Below, piece after piece: positions 7,999 through 17,021 of a stretch of 64,000 bases of DNA. The translations under genes were made by a program, and so were the position numbers. Numbering within the stretch: position 1 is the stretch's first letter; every line of letters starts with the position of its first letter. The stretch covers positions 124,001 to 188,000 of the forward strand of contig SVOZ01000003.1 of assembly GCA_015066115.1 (NCBI GenBank). Direction: 5' to 3'. This DNA comes from Oscillospiraceae bacterium (GTDB lineage: Bacteria > Bacillota > Clostridia > Oscillospirales > Ruminococcaceae). The notes beneath the pieces were generated by a model. The model made no database searches, was not told where the DNA came from, and saw nothing but the letters and a program-made list of their open reading frames with translations.

Positions 7999-8274
7999 AC
8001 ACAACAGAAATCCGAGCAGAAAAGAGAGCATAACGTCATAATGAATAACTGCGAAAAAATGAGCCTTACGGGAGTAAATGATGTTGAGAGCTTTGACGAA
8101 AAAACAATAATTTGCTACACCGACTTTGGAGAGCTTGTCATAAAGGGAAATGACCTGCACGTTGATAATATGGATGTTTCGGGCGGTGATATGCAGGTAA
8201 CGGGAAGGGTGACCTCTCTTTTTTACACAGGCGAGAAAAAGAGGTCAGGCGTGTTTTCTAAACTCTTTAAATAA
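7996..8274 (+). CDS. yabP: Sporulation protein YabP
   Basis: About 92 residues. The core (LTGVNDVESFDEKTIICYTDFGELVIKGNDLHV) followed by a GDMQVTGRVTSLFY segment is the YabP/YqfC family, mother-cell proteins needed for normal spore coat or cortex assembly. TTG 7996 is placed 6 bases after GGGAGTG; GTG 7987 is an alternative that would lie inside that Shine-Dalgarno. yabQ follows after 14 bases. In Bacillus this pair is under sigma-E; the sigma-E gene is in this window at 54.2 kb. Confidence 0.9.
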   Translation: MTQQKSEQKREHNVIMNNCEKMSLTGVNDVESFDEKTIICYTDFGELVIKGNDLHVDNMDVSGGDMQVTGRVTSLFYTGEKKRSGVFSKLFK

Positions 8275-8288
8275 GGTGAGGATTCCTT

Positions 8289-8864
8289 GTGATTGTCAGC
8301 TCTCTGCAGCAGCTTTTGAATTTCGGTATAGCCGCTCTTATCGGAGCGGCTTTGGGTGTTTTGTATGATGTGTTTAAGGTCCTGCGCCTTGTTGGAATAA
8401 ACTCTCGAATAGCCGCCTTTTTTGAGGATATTCTTTTCTTTCTCATTGCAACCGTTACAATGTTTTCCTACTATATGCAGATAACAGACGGAAAGTTTCG
8501 AATTTATCCTCTTATAGCGGCAGTGATAGGCTTTGCGATTTATTTTTTAACGGTAGAAAAGCTTGTGTTTTTTGTTGTAAAAACTGTTTACAACCTGCTG
8601 TGTAAACTATTTTCTTTTATATATAATAAAATAGTGCTTTTTCTCTTTAAAAAGCTTGCCTCATCGATTAAATGGCTTTTTAGACCAATTGGAAAATTTT
8701 TTAAGCGTTTTTTTACCCAAAATATTCTGTTTTTTTTCAAAAACCTATTGCCAAAGAAGCGCAAAATGTTATATAATAACAAAAAGATATCAAAAAGGGG
8801 AAAGGGGAAGCTGCGTCGTGCAAAGAGAGAACAACACGCTGAAAAAAAAGCGTTCTTTTGTTAG
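8289..8864 (+). CDS. yabQ: Spore cortex biosynthesis protein YabQ
   Basis: A 191-residue membrane protein. Three to four hydrophobic helices occupy about the first 110 residues, starting SSLQQLLNFGIAALIGAALG and with VLYDVFKVLRL, characteristic of YabQ, which localises to the forespore outer membrane and is required for cortex synthesis. The remaining 80 residues are very basic and aromatic, longer and more charged than the core. GTG 8289 follows AGGTGAGG. The last 47 bases overlap divIC in another frame. Confidence 0.88.
   Translation: MIVSSLQQLLNFGIAALIGAALGVLYDVFKVLRLVGINSRIAAFFEDILFFLIATVTMFSYYMQITDGKFRIYPLIAAVIGFAIYFLTVEKLVFFVVKTVYNLLCKLFSFIYNKIVLFLFKKLASSIKWLFRPIGKFFKRFFTQNILFFFKNLLPKKRKMLYNNKKISKRGKGKLRRAKREQHAEKKAFFC
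8748..8777 (+). promoter_or_regulatory. Possible promoter for divIC inside yabQ
   Basis: TTGCCA (8748-8753) and a perfect TATAAT (8772-8777) with an 18-base spacer, within the 3' end of yabQ and about 40 bases before the divIC start. It would let the vegetative genes divIC and yabR be made independently of sporulation. Confidence 0.5.
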
Positions 8865-9126
8865 CGGTTTTTTTAAGCTTGCCGTTGTGTGCGTTGCCGT
8901 GTATGTTGCCTTTTCCTTGGTTTCTCTTCAGATCGAGCTTGCCGATAAGCAAAAAACCTTGGCAAAGCTTGAGGAGCAGAAGCAGGAGCTTATGATATCT
9001 AACGAAGAAAAAAAGGAACTGATTGAAAAAAGCGATCAGGACGAATTTGTTGAGCAGATTGCCAGGGAATATTTTGGATTTGCTTATCCCGATGAGCAGA
9101 TCTATATAGATATTTCGGGAAGCTAA
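8818..9126 (+). CDS. divIC: Septum formation initiator DivIC/FtsB
   Basis: A 102-residue bitopic protein: short basic cytoplasmic N-terminus, one transmembrane helix (about residues 15-35, FKLAVVCVAVYVAFSLVSLQ), then a coiled coil (ADKQKTLAKLEEQKQELMISNEEK) and the end motif IAREYFGFAYPDEQIY typical of DivIC/FtsB. It forms the divisome complex with FtsL and DivIB/FtsQ. The start is GTG 8818 after AAAGGGGAAG, within the end of yabQ. The yabQ-divIC-yabR order is conserved from Bacillus to Clostridia. Confidence 0.92.
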   Translation: MQRENNTLKKKRSFVSGFFKLAVVCVAVYVAFSLVSLQIELADKQKTLAKLEEQKQELMISNEEKKELIEKSDQDEFVEQIAREYFGFAYPDEQIYIDISGS

Positions 9127-9168
9127 ACTGCCCGCATTTAATCACACTTAAGGAGTTTTTTTGGGTTT

Positions 9169-9618
9169 ATGCAGCTTGAAGTCGGAAGCATCTTAGAAGG
9201 AAAAGTAACAGGAATTACAAAGTTCGGAGTTTTTGTCGATCTCTCAGAGGGCAAAACAGGTATGGTACATATCTCTGAGGTTTCATCAAATTATGTCACC
9301 GAGATCACAGATCACGTTAAAGAAAATCAGATCGTAAAGGTCAAGGTTTTAAGCATTGGAGAGGATGGCAAGATCCGCCTTTCAATGAAAAAGCTTAATG
9401 GCGATGAGCCTGAGGTAAAAAAGGCTCCCCCGCGCAGAGAGGTAAGGCAGGAGCGCGAGTCAAAGAGCGATTTCGGATTTCAGAAAAAAAGCAATCAGCC
9501 TATGTCTTTTGAGGATATGCTCAGCAAATTCAAGCAGTCAAGCGATGAAAAAATGAGCGACCTTAAGCGCAATATGGATTCAAAGCGCGGCAGTGGCGGC
9601 CGTAGAGGCGGAAGATAA
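9169..9618 (+). CDS. yabR: S1-domain RNA-binding protein YabR
   Basis: A 149-residue protein with one S1 domain (residues 1-73: VGSILEGKVTGITKFGVFVDL..., GKTGMVHISEVS, then IRLSMKKL), the polynucleotide phosphorylase-like RNA-binding fold. The tail is low complexity and positively charged, ending in repeated Arg-Gly. AAGGAG lies 13 bases before ATG 9169. A ribosome- or RNA-associated role is inferred from the domain; the precise role of YabR is not established. It closes the yab cluster and is followed by a terminator. Confidence 0.9.
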   Translation: MQLEVGSILEGKVTGITKFGVFVDLSEGKTGMVHISEVSSNYVTEITDHVKENQIVKVKVLSIGEDGKIRLSMKKLNGDEPEVKKAPPRREVRQERESKSDFGFQKKSNQPMSFEDMLSKFKQSSDEKMSDLKRNMDSKRGSGGRRGGR

Positions 9619-9623
9619 AATTT

Positions 9624-9651
9624 GGCGGAGTGGTAACACTTCGCCTTTTTT
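9624..9651 (+). terminator. Intrinsic terminator after yabR
   Basis: GGCGGAGTG pairs with CACTTCGCC (one G-U pair) around a GTAA loop, then six T. It closes the yab cluster. Confidence 0.85.
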
Positions 9652-9671
9652 AAAAGATAGGATAGAAAAAT

Positions 9672-10790
9672 ATGGAAAAGTTTAAAATTGTTTGCCCTTG
9701 TCTTTTTGGGCTTGAAAGCGTTCTTTCGGGCGAAATGAAAAGGCTTTCTTTTGAAAATGTGCAGAGCGAAAACGGTAAGGTAAGCTTTGTCGGCGGCTTT
9801 GATGAGGTGGCGTGCGCTAATTTAAATCTCAGAACTGCCGAGAGGGTGCTTATTGAGGTGGCCTCTTTTGAGGCAAAAAGCTTTGAAGAGCTTTTTGAAG
9901 GCACAAGAAAGGCGCCCTGGGAAGAGTTTATCTGCGTTGATGAGGCATTTCCCGTAAAAGGCTGGTCGTTAAACTCGCGTCTTCACAGCGTGCCGGATTG
10001 CCAGTCAATAATTAAAAAAGCAGTTGTGCGCCGCCTTGAGAGCAAGTACGGCATTTCGATTTTTGCCGAAACGGGTGCTAAGCATCAGATTCAGTTTTCA
10101 ATTTTAAAGGATAAGGTCAGCATCTGCCTTGACACAAGCGGAGAGGGGCTTCACAAGCGCGGCTATCGCAAAAACTCAAATGCCGCCCCCATTAAAGAGA
10201 CCCTTGCCGCAGGAATTTTGGATATTGCCAGAGTAAAGGGTGACAGCACAGTTTTTGACCCAATGTGCGGTAGCGGCACCTTTCTTATCGAAAGCTTTCT
10301 GCGCGCAACCAAAACCGCACCCGGCCTGCGAAGATACTTTGCGATAGAAAACTGGAAATGCGTTGATAAAAAGGTGTTTCAGACAGCAAGAGCGCAGGCT
10401 CTTGAGAAAATCGACCATTCGGTAGCTTTTAAAGGCTTTGGCTCTGATATAGACAGCGAGGCGGTGCGCCTTACTCTTGAAAACAGCAAAAAAGCAAACG
10501 CGCAAAACCGCATTTTTGTAACCCAAACCGATGTAAAGGATTTGTCCTTTGCAGATAAAAACGGCATTGTTATCTGCAATCCACCTTATGGAGAGAGGCT
10601 TTCGGATATAAGAAGCGCCGAACAGCTTTATAGGCAGATGGGCAGGGTGTTTGAAAAGCATAGCGGCTTAAATTACTATATCATTTCGCCCCATGAAGAG
10701 TTTGAAAGCCTGTTTGGCAGAAAAGCGGATAAAAAACGCAAGCTTTATAACGGAATGATTAAGTGTAATCTCTATCAGTATTTTTTATAA
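9672..10790 (+). CDS. THUMP-domain rRNA (guanine-N2)-methyltransferase, RlmL/YpsC type
   Basis: A 372-residue class I methyltransferase. An N-terminal THUMP-like RNA-binding region covers about residues 1-160. The SAM-binding motif DPMCGSG is at 196-202 and the catalytic N6/N2-type motif NPPYGERL at 303-310. This is the N-terminal-half architecture of RlmL (YpsC in Bacillus), which methylates a 23S rRNA guanine; the RlmK half is absent, as usual in Firmicutes. It sits downstream of yabR, a slot more often held by spoIIE in Clostridia. Confidence 0.88.
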   Translation: MEKFKIVCPCLFGLESVLSGEMKRLSFENVQSENGKVSFVGGFDEVACANLNLRTAERVLIEVASFEAKSFEELFEGTRKAPWEEFICVDEAFPVKGWSLNSRLHSVPDCQSIIKKAVVRRLESKYGISIFAETGAKHQIQFSILKDKVSICLDTSGEGLHKRGYRKNSNAAPIKETLAAGILDIARVKGDSTVFDPMCGSGTFLIESFLRATKTAPGLRRYFAIENWKCVDKKVFQTARAQALEKIDHSVAFKGFGSDIDSEAVRLTLENSKKANAQNRIFVTQTDVKDLSFADKNGIVICNPPYGERLSDIRSAEQLYRQMGRVFEKHSGLNYYIISPHEEFESLFGRKADKKRKLYNGMIKCNLYQYFL

Positions 10791-10805
10791 TCTGCGTTTT
10801 TTTAC

Positions 10806-10834
10806 TTTACACTTAGCAAAGAATATTGTATAAT
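10806..10834 (+). promoter_or_regulatory. Promoter for the SPFH gene and possibly pyrH-frr operon
   Basis: TTTACA (10806-10811), 17-base spacer, TATAAT (10829-10834). It lies 37 bases upstream of the SPFH start, with AAAAGGAGG before the ATG. Confidence 0.75.
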
Positions 10835-10870
10835 ATATCTTAAGCAAAAACCTTAAAAGGAGGGCAAATT

Positions 10871-11815
10871 ATGCCGTATGTAATTATCGCAATAGTCGTA
10901 GTTCTTATTTTTGTTTTTGCCAATGCAAAAATCGTGCCTCAGGCGCATGAATATGTTATTGAGTTCCTCGGTAGATACAAAACAACCTGGTCTGCAGGTT
11001 TTCATGTAAAGGTTCCTTTTGTTGAAAAGATTTCCAAAAAGGTAACCCTTAAGGAGCAGGTTCTCGATTCTCCTCCTCAGCCGGTTATTACTAAAGATAA
11101 TGTTACAATGCAGATTGATACTGTTATCTATTATGCGGTTTACGATGCAAAGCTCTATGCTTACGGTGCGGTAAATCCCATTTCCGCCCTTGCAAACCTT
11201 GCGGCTACCACACTTCGTAACCTTGTTGGTGAATTGGAGCTTGACGGAACCCTCACCTCGCGCGACACCATCAATGCAAAAATGACCGAGATCTTAGACG
11301 AAGCAACTGATAAATGGGGAATAAAGGTTCACAGAGTTGAGCTTAAAAACATTATCCCCCCTGCAGAGATCCAGAACGCAATGGAAAAGCAGATGAAGGC
11401 AGAGCGTGACAGACGTGAGACCTTGCTTCAGGCGGAAGGTCATAAGGCCGCCGCTATAACCAGAGCCGAGGGTGATAAGCAGGCAATGATCCTCGCCGCA
11501 GAGGGCGAGAGAGATGCAAGAATTGCCAGAGCCGAGGGTGAAGCCAGAGCAATATATCTTTCCAAAAAAGCAGAGGCCGACGGTCTTATTGCACTCAGAG
11601 AAGCGGGTGTTGACTCGGCAGTTTTAGAGCTTAAAAAATATGAAGCGCTTGTTTCTATGTCAAACGGTAAGGCAGCTAAGATAATCGTCCCTACCGATGC
11701 TGTTAATATGACAAAGGCAAATGTTCTTTTCTCTGAAACAACAGGACTTGGCGATACGACTGCAGAGGCTCCCGAAGAGCCCAAGCCCGCCCGTCAGGAC
11801 CCTTGCTGTGATTAA
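10871..11815 (+). CDS. SPFH/Band 7 (stomatin-like) membrane protein
   Basis: A 314-residue stomatin/prohibitin-like protein. One N-terminal membrane anchor (residues 2-18, [17 protein letters not shown]), the SPFH domain (about 22-200, with [17 protein letters not shown]), then an Ala/Glu-rich coiled coil containing [20 protein letters not shown], and a Cys-containing tail ending CCD. Such proteins form large ring assemblies in membrane microdomains, often with an NfeD partner, which is not seen here. It has its own promoter; pyrH follows after 25 bases, so co-transcription is likely. Confidence 0.9.
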   Translation: MPYVIIAIVVVLIFVFANAKIVPQAHEYVIEFLGRYKTTWSAGFHVKVPFVEKISKKVTLKEQVLDSPPQPVITKDNVTMQIDTVIYYAVYDAKLYAYGAVNPISALANLAATTLRNLVGELELDGTLTSRDTINAKMTEILDEATDKWGIKVHRVELKNIIPPAEIQNAMEKQMKAERDRRETLLQAEGHKAAAITRAEGDKQAMILAAEGERDARIARAEGEARAIYLSKKAEADGLIALREAGVDSAVLELKKYEALVSMSNGKAAKIIVPTDAVNMTKANVLFSETTGLGDTTAEAPEEPKPARQDPCCD

Positions 11816-11840
11816 TAAAAAAGAAGCGGAGGATGTATTT

Positions 11841-12551
11841 ATGGCACTTAAGTATAAAAGAGTTTTGCTAAAACTTAGCGGTGAGGCGCTTGCAGGCAAT
11901 AAGAAAATGGGCATCGACAACGACACCGTTTCGGTCATCTGTAAAAGCATTAAAAAGTGCGTTGACGAGGGAGCACAGGTTGCAATAGTTGTCGGCGGCG
12001 GAAACTTCTGGCGCGGCAGACAAAATGAGCACATGGACAGAACAAGAGCTGACCATATCGGAATGCTTGCAACTGCTATGAACGCTCTTGCAGTTGGCGA
12101 TATGTTAGAAAGCCTCGGCGCAGAGGTCAGGGTCCAGACGGCTATCGATATGCATCAGATAGCAGAGCCCTACATCAGAAACAAAGCTATAAAACATCTT
12201 GAAAAGGGAAGAGTTGTTATCTTCGGTTGCGGCGTTGGAAGCCCCTATTTCTCAACCGATACGGCATCTTCCTTAAGAGCCGCAGAAATAAATGCAGACA
12301 TTATGCTTAAGGCAACAATGGTCGACGGCGTTTACGATAAGGATCCCCACCAGTTTGCCGACGCAGTTAAATATGATTCGCTTCCGCTCTCCGAGGTGCT
12401 TTCTAAGGGCCTTAAGGTTATGGATAGCACAGCGGCGGCAATGTGTAACGATAACAAAATGCCTATTCTTGTCTTCAGCCTTGAAGAGCCCGAGAATATT
12501 CACAGAGCGGTTGTCGGCGAAAATATCGGAACAGTAGTTTATGCAGATTAA
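11841..12551 (+). CDS. pyrH: Uridylate kinase (UMP kinase)
   Basis: A 236-residue bacterial UMP kinase of the amino acid kinase fold, a hexameric enzyme that makes UDP from UMP with ATP. Visible motifs: [11 protein letters not shown] (phosphate binding), [25 protein letters not shown], and [13 protein letters not shown] for nucleotide and effector binding. I chose ATG 11841 behind GCGGAGGA over codons inside the upstream gene. First gene of the pyrH-frr-uppS-cdsA-dxr-rseP chain conserved in many bacteria. Confidence 0.97.
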   Translation: MALKYKRVLLKLSGEALAGNKKMGIDNDTVSVICKSIKKCVDEGAQVAIVVGGGNFWRGRQNEHMDRTRADHIGMLATAMNALAVGDMLESLGAEVRVQTAIDMHQIAEPYIRNKAIKHLEKGRVVIFGCGVGSPYFSTDTASSLRAAEINADIMLKATMVDGVYDKDPHQFADAVKYDSLPLSEVLSKGLKVMDSTAAAMCNDNKMPILVFSLEEPENIHRAVVGENIGTVVYAD

Positions 12552-12570
12552 ATAAAAGGAGACAGATTTT

Positions 12571-13125
12571 ATGCAGGAACAAATGAAGGTTATTAAAGAA
12601 AAAATGGGCAAGAGCATCGATGTGCTCAAGGATGAGTTTTCCTCAATAAGAGCAGGCAGAGCAAATCCTGCCGTGCTTGATAAAATTGCAGTTGACTATT
12701 ACGGAGTTCCCACTCCCATTCAGCAGATGGCCGCTGTTTCGGTTTCAGAGGCAAGAGTTTTAGTTATTCAGCCTTGGGACGCTTCAACCCTTAAAGCAAT
12801 CGAAAAGGCTATCTATGCTTCCGACATCGGCATCAACCCCACTAACGACGGAAGAATTATCCGCCTTGCATTTCCCCCGCTCACAGAGGAGCGCCGTCGC
12901 GAAATTGCAAAGGATATTGCAAAGCTTTCGGAAAACACCAAGGTTGCAATCCGCTCGATAAGACGTGACGGTCTTGAAAAATTCAAGGCTATGAAAAAGG
13001 CATCTGAAATCACCGAGGACGATCTTAAGAATTGCGAGAAACAGGTTCAGGATATCACCGACCAGTTCTGCAAAAATGTTGATGAGCTTTCCAAGGCAAA
13101 GGAAAAAGAAATTCTTGAACTGTAA
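12571..13125 (+). CDS. frr: Ribosome recycling factor
   Basis: A 184-residue protein of standard length for RRF, which with EF-G splits the post-termination ribosome. It is a three-helix bundle with a small beta domain: SIRAGRANPAVLDKI, YYGVPTPIQQMA, PWDAS and NDGRIIRLAFPPLTEERRRE are diagnostic. AAAGGAGA lies 10 bases before the start. It follows pyrH by 19 bases and precedes uppS by 14, so it is one operon. Confidence 0.98.
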   Translation: MQEQMKVIKEKMGKSIDVLKDEFSSIRAGRANPAVLDKIAVDYYGVPTPIQQMAAVSVSEARVLVIQPWDASTLKAIEKAIYASDIGINPTNDGRIIRLAFPPLTEERRREIAKDIAKLSENTKVAIRSIRRDGLEKFKAMKKASEITEDDLKNCEKQVQDITDQFCKNVDELSKAKEKEILEL

Positions 13126-13139
13126 AAGAGGAGGCTCTT

Positions 13140-13871
13140 ATGAGTCTTTTTAAAAAGAAGGTTGCCGCATCTTTAGAAACACTTCCTGTTCATATTGGAA
13201 TAATTATGGACGGAAACGGCAGATGGGCAAAAAAAAGAGGTATGCCGCGCTCGGCTGGTCATAGCAAGGGCGCCGCAACCTTTAGAGATATTACGCGTTA
13301 CTGCCGCGATAGAGGCATTAAGTATTTAACCGTTTATGCCTTTTCAACAGAAAACTGGAAACGCTCCGAGGAAGAGGTTTCCGGAATTATGAATGTTTTG
13401 CGTGGGTATCTCAGAGATGCTAAAAACTATACAAAGGACAATATCCGCGTAAACTTTATCGGGGACAGAGAGCCGCTTGATGAGGATATTAAGGCTCTTA
13501 TGGAGGATGCTGAAAAAACCTCGGAGAGTTTTGATGCGATGACGCTTAATATCGCCATAAACTATGGCGGACTTCCCGAAATTGCAAACGCGGCAAGGCT
13601 CTGCGCTCAAAAGGTGCTTGAGGGTGAGATTTCCTGCGAGGATATAACCTGCGAGGAAATAAAAAAACATCTTTACACAAAAGACCAGCCCGACCCTGAC
13701 CTTATTATAAGAACAGGCGGGGAATACAGGCTTTCAAATTTCTTAACCTGGCAGTCGGCTTATAGTGAGCTTTATTTTTGCGATGTTCTCTGGCCCGATT
13801 TTGAGGCTAAACACATTGAGCAGGCGCTTTTAGCTTACTCAAACCGAAACAGAAGATTTGGCAATGCCTGA
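13140..13871 (+). CDS. uppS: Isoprenyl (undecaprenyl diphosphate) synthase
   Basis: A 243-residue cis-prenyltransferase that builds the C55 carrier lipid for cell wall synthesis from farnesyl and isopentenyl diphosphates. The catalytic Asp is in IIMDGNGRWAKKRG (about residues 22-35). YAFSTENWKR (about 68-77) and the C-terminal substrate-binding motif LIIRTGGEYRLSNFLTWQSAYSE follow, with Glu where many homologues have another residue before RLSNF. GAGGAGGC precedes the ATG. cdsA follows after 18 bases. Confidence 0.96.
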   Translation: MSLFKKKVAASLETLPVHIGIIMDGNGRWAKKRGMPRSAGHSKGAATFRDITRYCRDRGIKYLTVYAFSTENWKRSEEEVSGIMNVLRGYLRDAKNYTKDNIRVNFIGDREPLDEDIKALMEDAEKTSESFDAMTLNIAINYGGLPEIANAARLCAQKVLEGEISCEDITCEEIKKHLYTKDQPDPDLIIRTGGEYRLSNFLTWQSAYSELYFCDVLWPDFEAKHIEQALLAYSNRNRRFGNA

Positions 13872-13889
13872 TGATTGGAGGCTTTTAAA

Positions 13890-14711
13890 ATGAAACAGAG
13901 AGTGATTTCGGGCGCGCTTTGCGTGCTGGTGCTTGCTCTTGTCCTGTTTTTTTATAACACTCTTGTGCTTGAAGCGGCAATCTGCGTTTTGTCTGCCATT
14001 GCAGTTTACGAAATGCTTTCTGCAAACGGTTTTTTAGAGCACAAACCCTTTCTCTATGCCGCTGTTTCGGCCGCGGCAATTTTGCCCTATGCGGAAAAAT
14101 TAAATCTTGCACCTGTTGTGATTGCTTTGTTTTTGGTTGTAGCGGTTGTTTTGACCCTGCGTTTTCACAGCAGTATAAAATTTGAAAAAATCAGTTTTTT
14201 AGTTCTTGTAACCTTGGGAATATCGCTTTCCTTTAACTGCATTTTGTATCTTAGAAACGAAAATGCAAATGGGGGACTATTCTATATTCTGGTCGCCTTT
14301 GGCGGCGCGTGGTTTGCCGATACAGGAGCCTATTTTACAGGCAGATTTTTAGGCAAACACAAATTAAGCCCCGTTATCAGCCCTAAAAAAACAGTTGAGG
14401 GTGCCGTTGGCGGCGTTATCTCAAATGTCTTGCTGCTTTGCCTGCTGGCGCTTGTTTATCAGAAAATTTCGGCATCGCAGGGCGTAGAGGTTTCGGTTTC
14501 CTATCTTAACCTTTGCATTTTAGCGGTTGCTGTTGCTTTTGCCGGAATGGCAGGCGACCTTATTGCCTCTGTTATAAAAAGGCAGATAGGAATAAAGGAC
14601 TATGGAAAAATAATTCCCGGCCACGGCGGAATTATGGATAGATTTGACAGTATTCTTTTCACCGCACCTGTGATCTACTTTGTAACACAGTACATAGCGG
14701 TTATAGGTTAA
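13890..14711 (+). CDS. cdsA: Phosphatidate cytidylyltransferase
   Basis: A 273-residue integral membrane enzyme with about eight hydrophobic segments. It makes CDP-diacylglycerol from phosphatidate and CTP, the entry to phospholipid synthesis. The family signature SPKKTVEGAVGG and the C-terminal DYGKIIPGHGGIMDRFDS are both present, with the metal-binding aspartate. ATG 13890 is preceded by TTGGAGG; the in-frame TTG 13875 is part of that ribosome-binding site. Sits in the conserved uppS-cdsA-dxr order. Confidence 0.96.
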   Translation: MKQRVISGALCVLVLALVLFFYNTLVLEAAICVLSAIAVYEMLSANGFLEHKPFLYAAVSAAAILPYAEKLNLAPVVIALFLVVAVVLTLRFHSSIKFEKISFLVLVTLGISLSFNCILYLRNENANGGLFYILVAFGGAWFADTGAYFTGRFLGKHKLSPVISPKKTVEGAVGGVISNVLLLCLLALVYQKISASQGVEVSVSYLNLCILAVAVAFAGMAGDLIASVIKRQIGIKDYGKIIPGHGGIMDRFDSILFTAPVIYFVTQYIAVIG

Positions 14712-14780
14712 ATAAAATATTGCGGCCACCGATTGTTTTGTCAGCAGTTGGTGGCTTGAAACTTAAAACGGGGGTTTTGT

Positions 14781-15929
14781 ATGCGCAGTTTATCGGTTTT
14801 GGGCTCAACAGGCTCAATAGGCACACAAACACTTGATGTAGCAAGAAAACATAATATAAAGGTTGCCGCCATTACAGCTAATAAAAATGTAAAGCTTTTA
14901 GAAAAGCAGGCAAGAGAGTTTAAGCCTTCCCTTGTCTGTATCGGCGATGAGTCTCTTTATAAAGAGCTTAAAACCGCCCTTGCCGACACTTCTGTTGAGG
15001 TAACTTGTGGCTCTGACGGCGTTTTAAAGGCCGCCGCTCACAGTCAGTGCGACCTTGTTGTGAATAGTATCGTCGGCATTGCAGGCCTGCTCCCGACACT
15101 CACCGCCATAAACGCCTGTAAAGATGTTGCCCTTGCCAATAAAGAATCGCTTGTAACGGGCGGCGCACTTGTTATGCGCGCGGTAAAGGAAAAGGGCGTT
15201 AAAATTCTGCCCGTTGACAGCGAGCATTCGGCTATTTTTCAGTGTATGCAAGGATGCAAGCAAAGCGAGGTCAAAAAGATTATTTTAACCTGTTCGGGCG
15301 GCCCGTTCTTTAATTACACATCGAAACAGCTTGAAAATGTAACCAAAGAGCAGGCGCTAAAGCATCCTAACTGGAGCATGGGCGCAAAGATCACTATCGA
15401 CTCTGCCACCCTTATGAATAAGGGCGCCGAGCTTATTGAGGCGGTCTGGCTTTTTGATAAAAGAGCCGAGGATATCGAAATCGTGGTTCATAGAGAGTCG
15501 GTTATCCATTCTCTTATCGAGCTTGAGGATAATGCAGTGCTTGCCCAGCTTGGAACCCCCGATATGCACATCCCTATTCAGTACGCCATAACCTATCCTG
15601 ACAGATTTTCCTCGCAGTCGGGCAGACTAAGCCTTACGGATTACGCCAATTTAACCTTCTATAAGCCCGATTATGAAACCTTTAAGGCACTTGCCGCCTG
15701 CAAAAAAGCGGCAGACCTCGGCGGACTTTATCCCTGCGCTGTAAACTGTGCAAACGAGCAGGCGGTAAAGCTGTTTTTGGAGGATAAGATAAAATTTGCA
15801 CAAATCGGCGAACTTGTTGAGAGCACGCTGTCGTATAAAGACTTTGGCGGTGAATATACATTAAATGACGTCTTGAATACTGACCGCGAAATCAGGGAAT
15901 ATGTAAAAGAGATGTCACAAAAAAGGTAA
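14781..15929 (+). CDS. dxr: 1-deoxy-D-xylulose-5-phosphate reductoisomerase
   Basis: A 382-residue enzyme of the MEP isoprenoid pathway that converts DXP to MEP using NADPH. The NADPH-binding motif GSTGSIGTQTLDV is at residues 8-20, ALANKESLV provides substrate contacts, PVDSEHSAIFQ holds the metal ligands, and MNKGAELIEA closes the active site. A 69-base gap from cdsA contains an imperfect hairpin without a T tract. GGGGG lies before the ATG. With ispG downstream, two MEP steps are encoded together. Confidence 0.97.
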   Translation: MRSLSVLGSTGSIGTQTLDVARKHNIKVAAITANKNVKLLEKQAREFKPSLVCIGDESLYKELKTALADTSVEVTCGSDGVLKAAAHSQCDLVVNSIVGIAGLLPTLTAINACKDVALANKESLVTGGALVMRAVKEKGVKILPVDSEHSAIFQCMQGCKQSEVKKIILTCSGGPFFNYTSKQLENVTKEQALKHPNWSMGAKITIDSATLMNKGAELIEAVWLFDKRAEDIEIVVHRESVIHSLIELEDNAVLAQLGTPDMHIPIQYAITYPDRFSSQSGRLSLTDYANLTFYKPDYETFKALAACKKAADLGGLYPCAVNCANEQAVKLFLEDKIKFAQIGELVESTLSYKDFGGEYTLNDVLNTDREIREYVKEMSQKR

Positions 15930-15951
15930 TTTGTTTTAGAAAGGTTTTGCT

Positions 15952-17010
15952 ATGGATACTTTGGTAACCGTGCTTTTAACGGTTTTGATGTTCTCAGTTT
16001 TAATTTTCATTCATGAGCTTGGCCATTTTTTAACAGCTAAGCTTTTTAAGGTAAAGGTAAACGAATTTTCGCTCGGTATGGGACCGCGCCTTTTTAAATT
16101 TGGAAAGGGCGAAACCACCTATAGCTTGCGCGCACTTCCCATTGGCGGCTTTGTAAGTATGGAGGGCGAGGATGAGGATAGTGACGACCCCAGAGCCTTC
16201 CGTAAGCAAAAGGTCTGGAAAAGGATAATAATCTGCGCCGCAGGTGTTTTTATGAATCTCCTGCTCGGCCTTGCAATTGCCACCTCGCTTGTAGCGGCAG
16301 AAAATTCTGATTACCTTGTCAGCACGACGGTTTCTCAGGTCGTGTCTCAGGAGGCTGAGGGCGACCTGCTTCAAAAGGGAGATAAAATCGTTTCGGTTGC
16401 AGGATATAAGATCTTCAGCGGTGAGGATATTTCATTCGGAGTTTCAAGAAGTGACCCTACAGGCAAAACCGAGCTTATCGAGCTTGAAACTGAGTTTGTT
16501 GTTATAAGGGACGGCAAAGAGGTAACCCTTAAAAATGTTCGCCCCTTTGTTAGAGTAACCTATGAGGATGAAACTCAGGAAGATAGGCTCAATTTCTATG
16601 TTGAGCCCGAAAAGAAAACCTTTTTTGCGGTTTTGCGCCACGGCTTTTTTGAAACGGTTTCCTATGTCCGCACCACCGTTTTAGGTCTTATAGACTTAAT
16701 AGTCGGTAGGGTTGGAATAGATGCTCTCGGCGGCGTTATAAAGGTAGGTCAGGTGGTAGGCGAGGCAAGCAAATATGGAATTTCAAGCCTTTTGTACCTT
16801 ATGGCTTTGATTTCGGTAAACCTCGGCGTTATGAATTTTCTTCCCATTCCCGCGCTTGACGGCGGCAGAATAGTTCTTCTTGCCTATGAGGGAATTTTCA
16901 GAAAACCGCTTAACAGTAAAGTGGAATATGCCCTTATCGCTGTAAGTATGATCCTTTTGTATCTGCTTATGATTTTTGTGGCGGTTAAGGATATAATCAG
17001 TATATTTTAG
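15952..17010 (+). CDS. rseP: RseP-type site-2 intramembrane metalloprotease
   Basis: A 352-residue M50 protease. The zinc motif HELGH is at about residues 22-26 in the first membrane helix. A PDZ domain lies in the middle (about 110-215), and the third ligand motif NFLPIPALDGGRI is near residue 300. Homologues (RasP/RseP) cleave anti-sigma factors within the membrane and clear signal peptides. It could act on the anti-sigma factor at 7.2 kb, but no direct evidence exists. In an operon between dxr and ispG. Confidence 0.95.
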   Translation: MDTLVTVLLTVLMFSVLIFIHELGHFLTAKLFKVKVNEFSLGMGPRLFKFGKGETTYSLRALPIGGFVSMEGEDEDSDDPRAFRKQKVWKRIIICAAGVFMNLLLGLAIATSLVAAENSDYLVSTTVSQVVSQEAEGDLLQKGDKIVSVAGYKIFSGEDISFGVSRSDPTGKTELIELETEFVVIRDGKEVTLKNVRPFVRVTYEDETQEDRLNFYVEPEKKTFFAVLRHGFFETVSYVRTTVLGLIDLIVGRVGIDALGGVIKVGQVVGEASKYGISSLLYLMALISVNLGVMNFLPIPALDGGRIVLLAYEGIFRKPLNSKVEYALIAVSMILLYLLMIFVAVKDIISIF

Positions 17011-17021
17011 GGGTTTTTAAA

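Noticed and set aside
13861..13890. TTG 13875 as the cdsA start
   Set aside because: TTG overlaps the TTGGAGG ribosome-binding site of ATG 13890, which gives a normal N-terminus.
14712..14780. Hairpin between cdsA and dxr (GCCACC with GGTGGC)
   Set aside because: The stem is imperfect and no T tract follows, so neither terminator nor riboswitch is supported.
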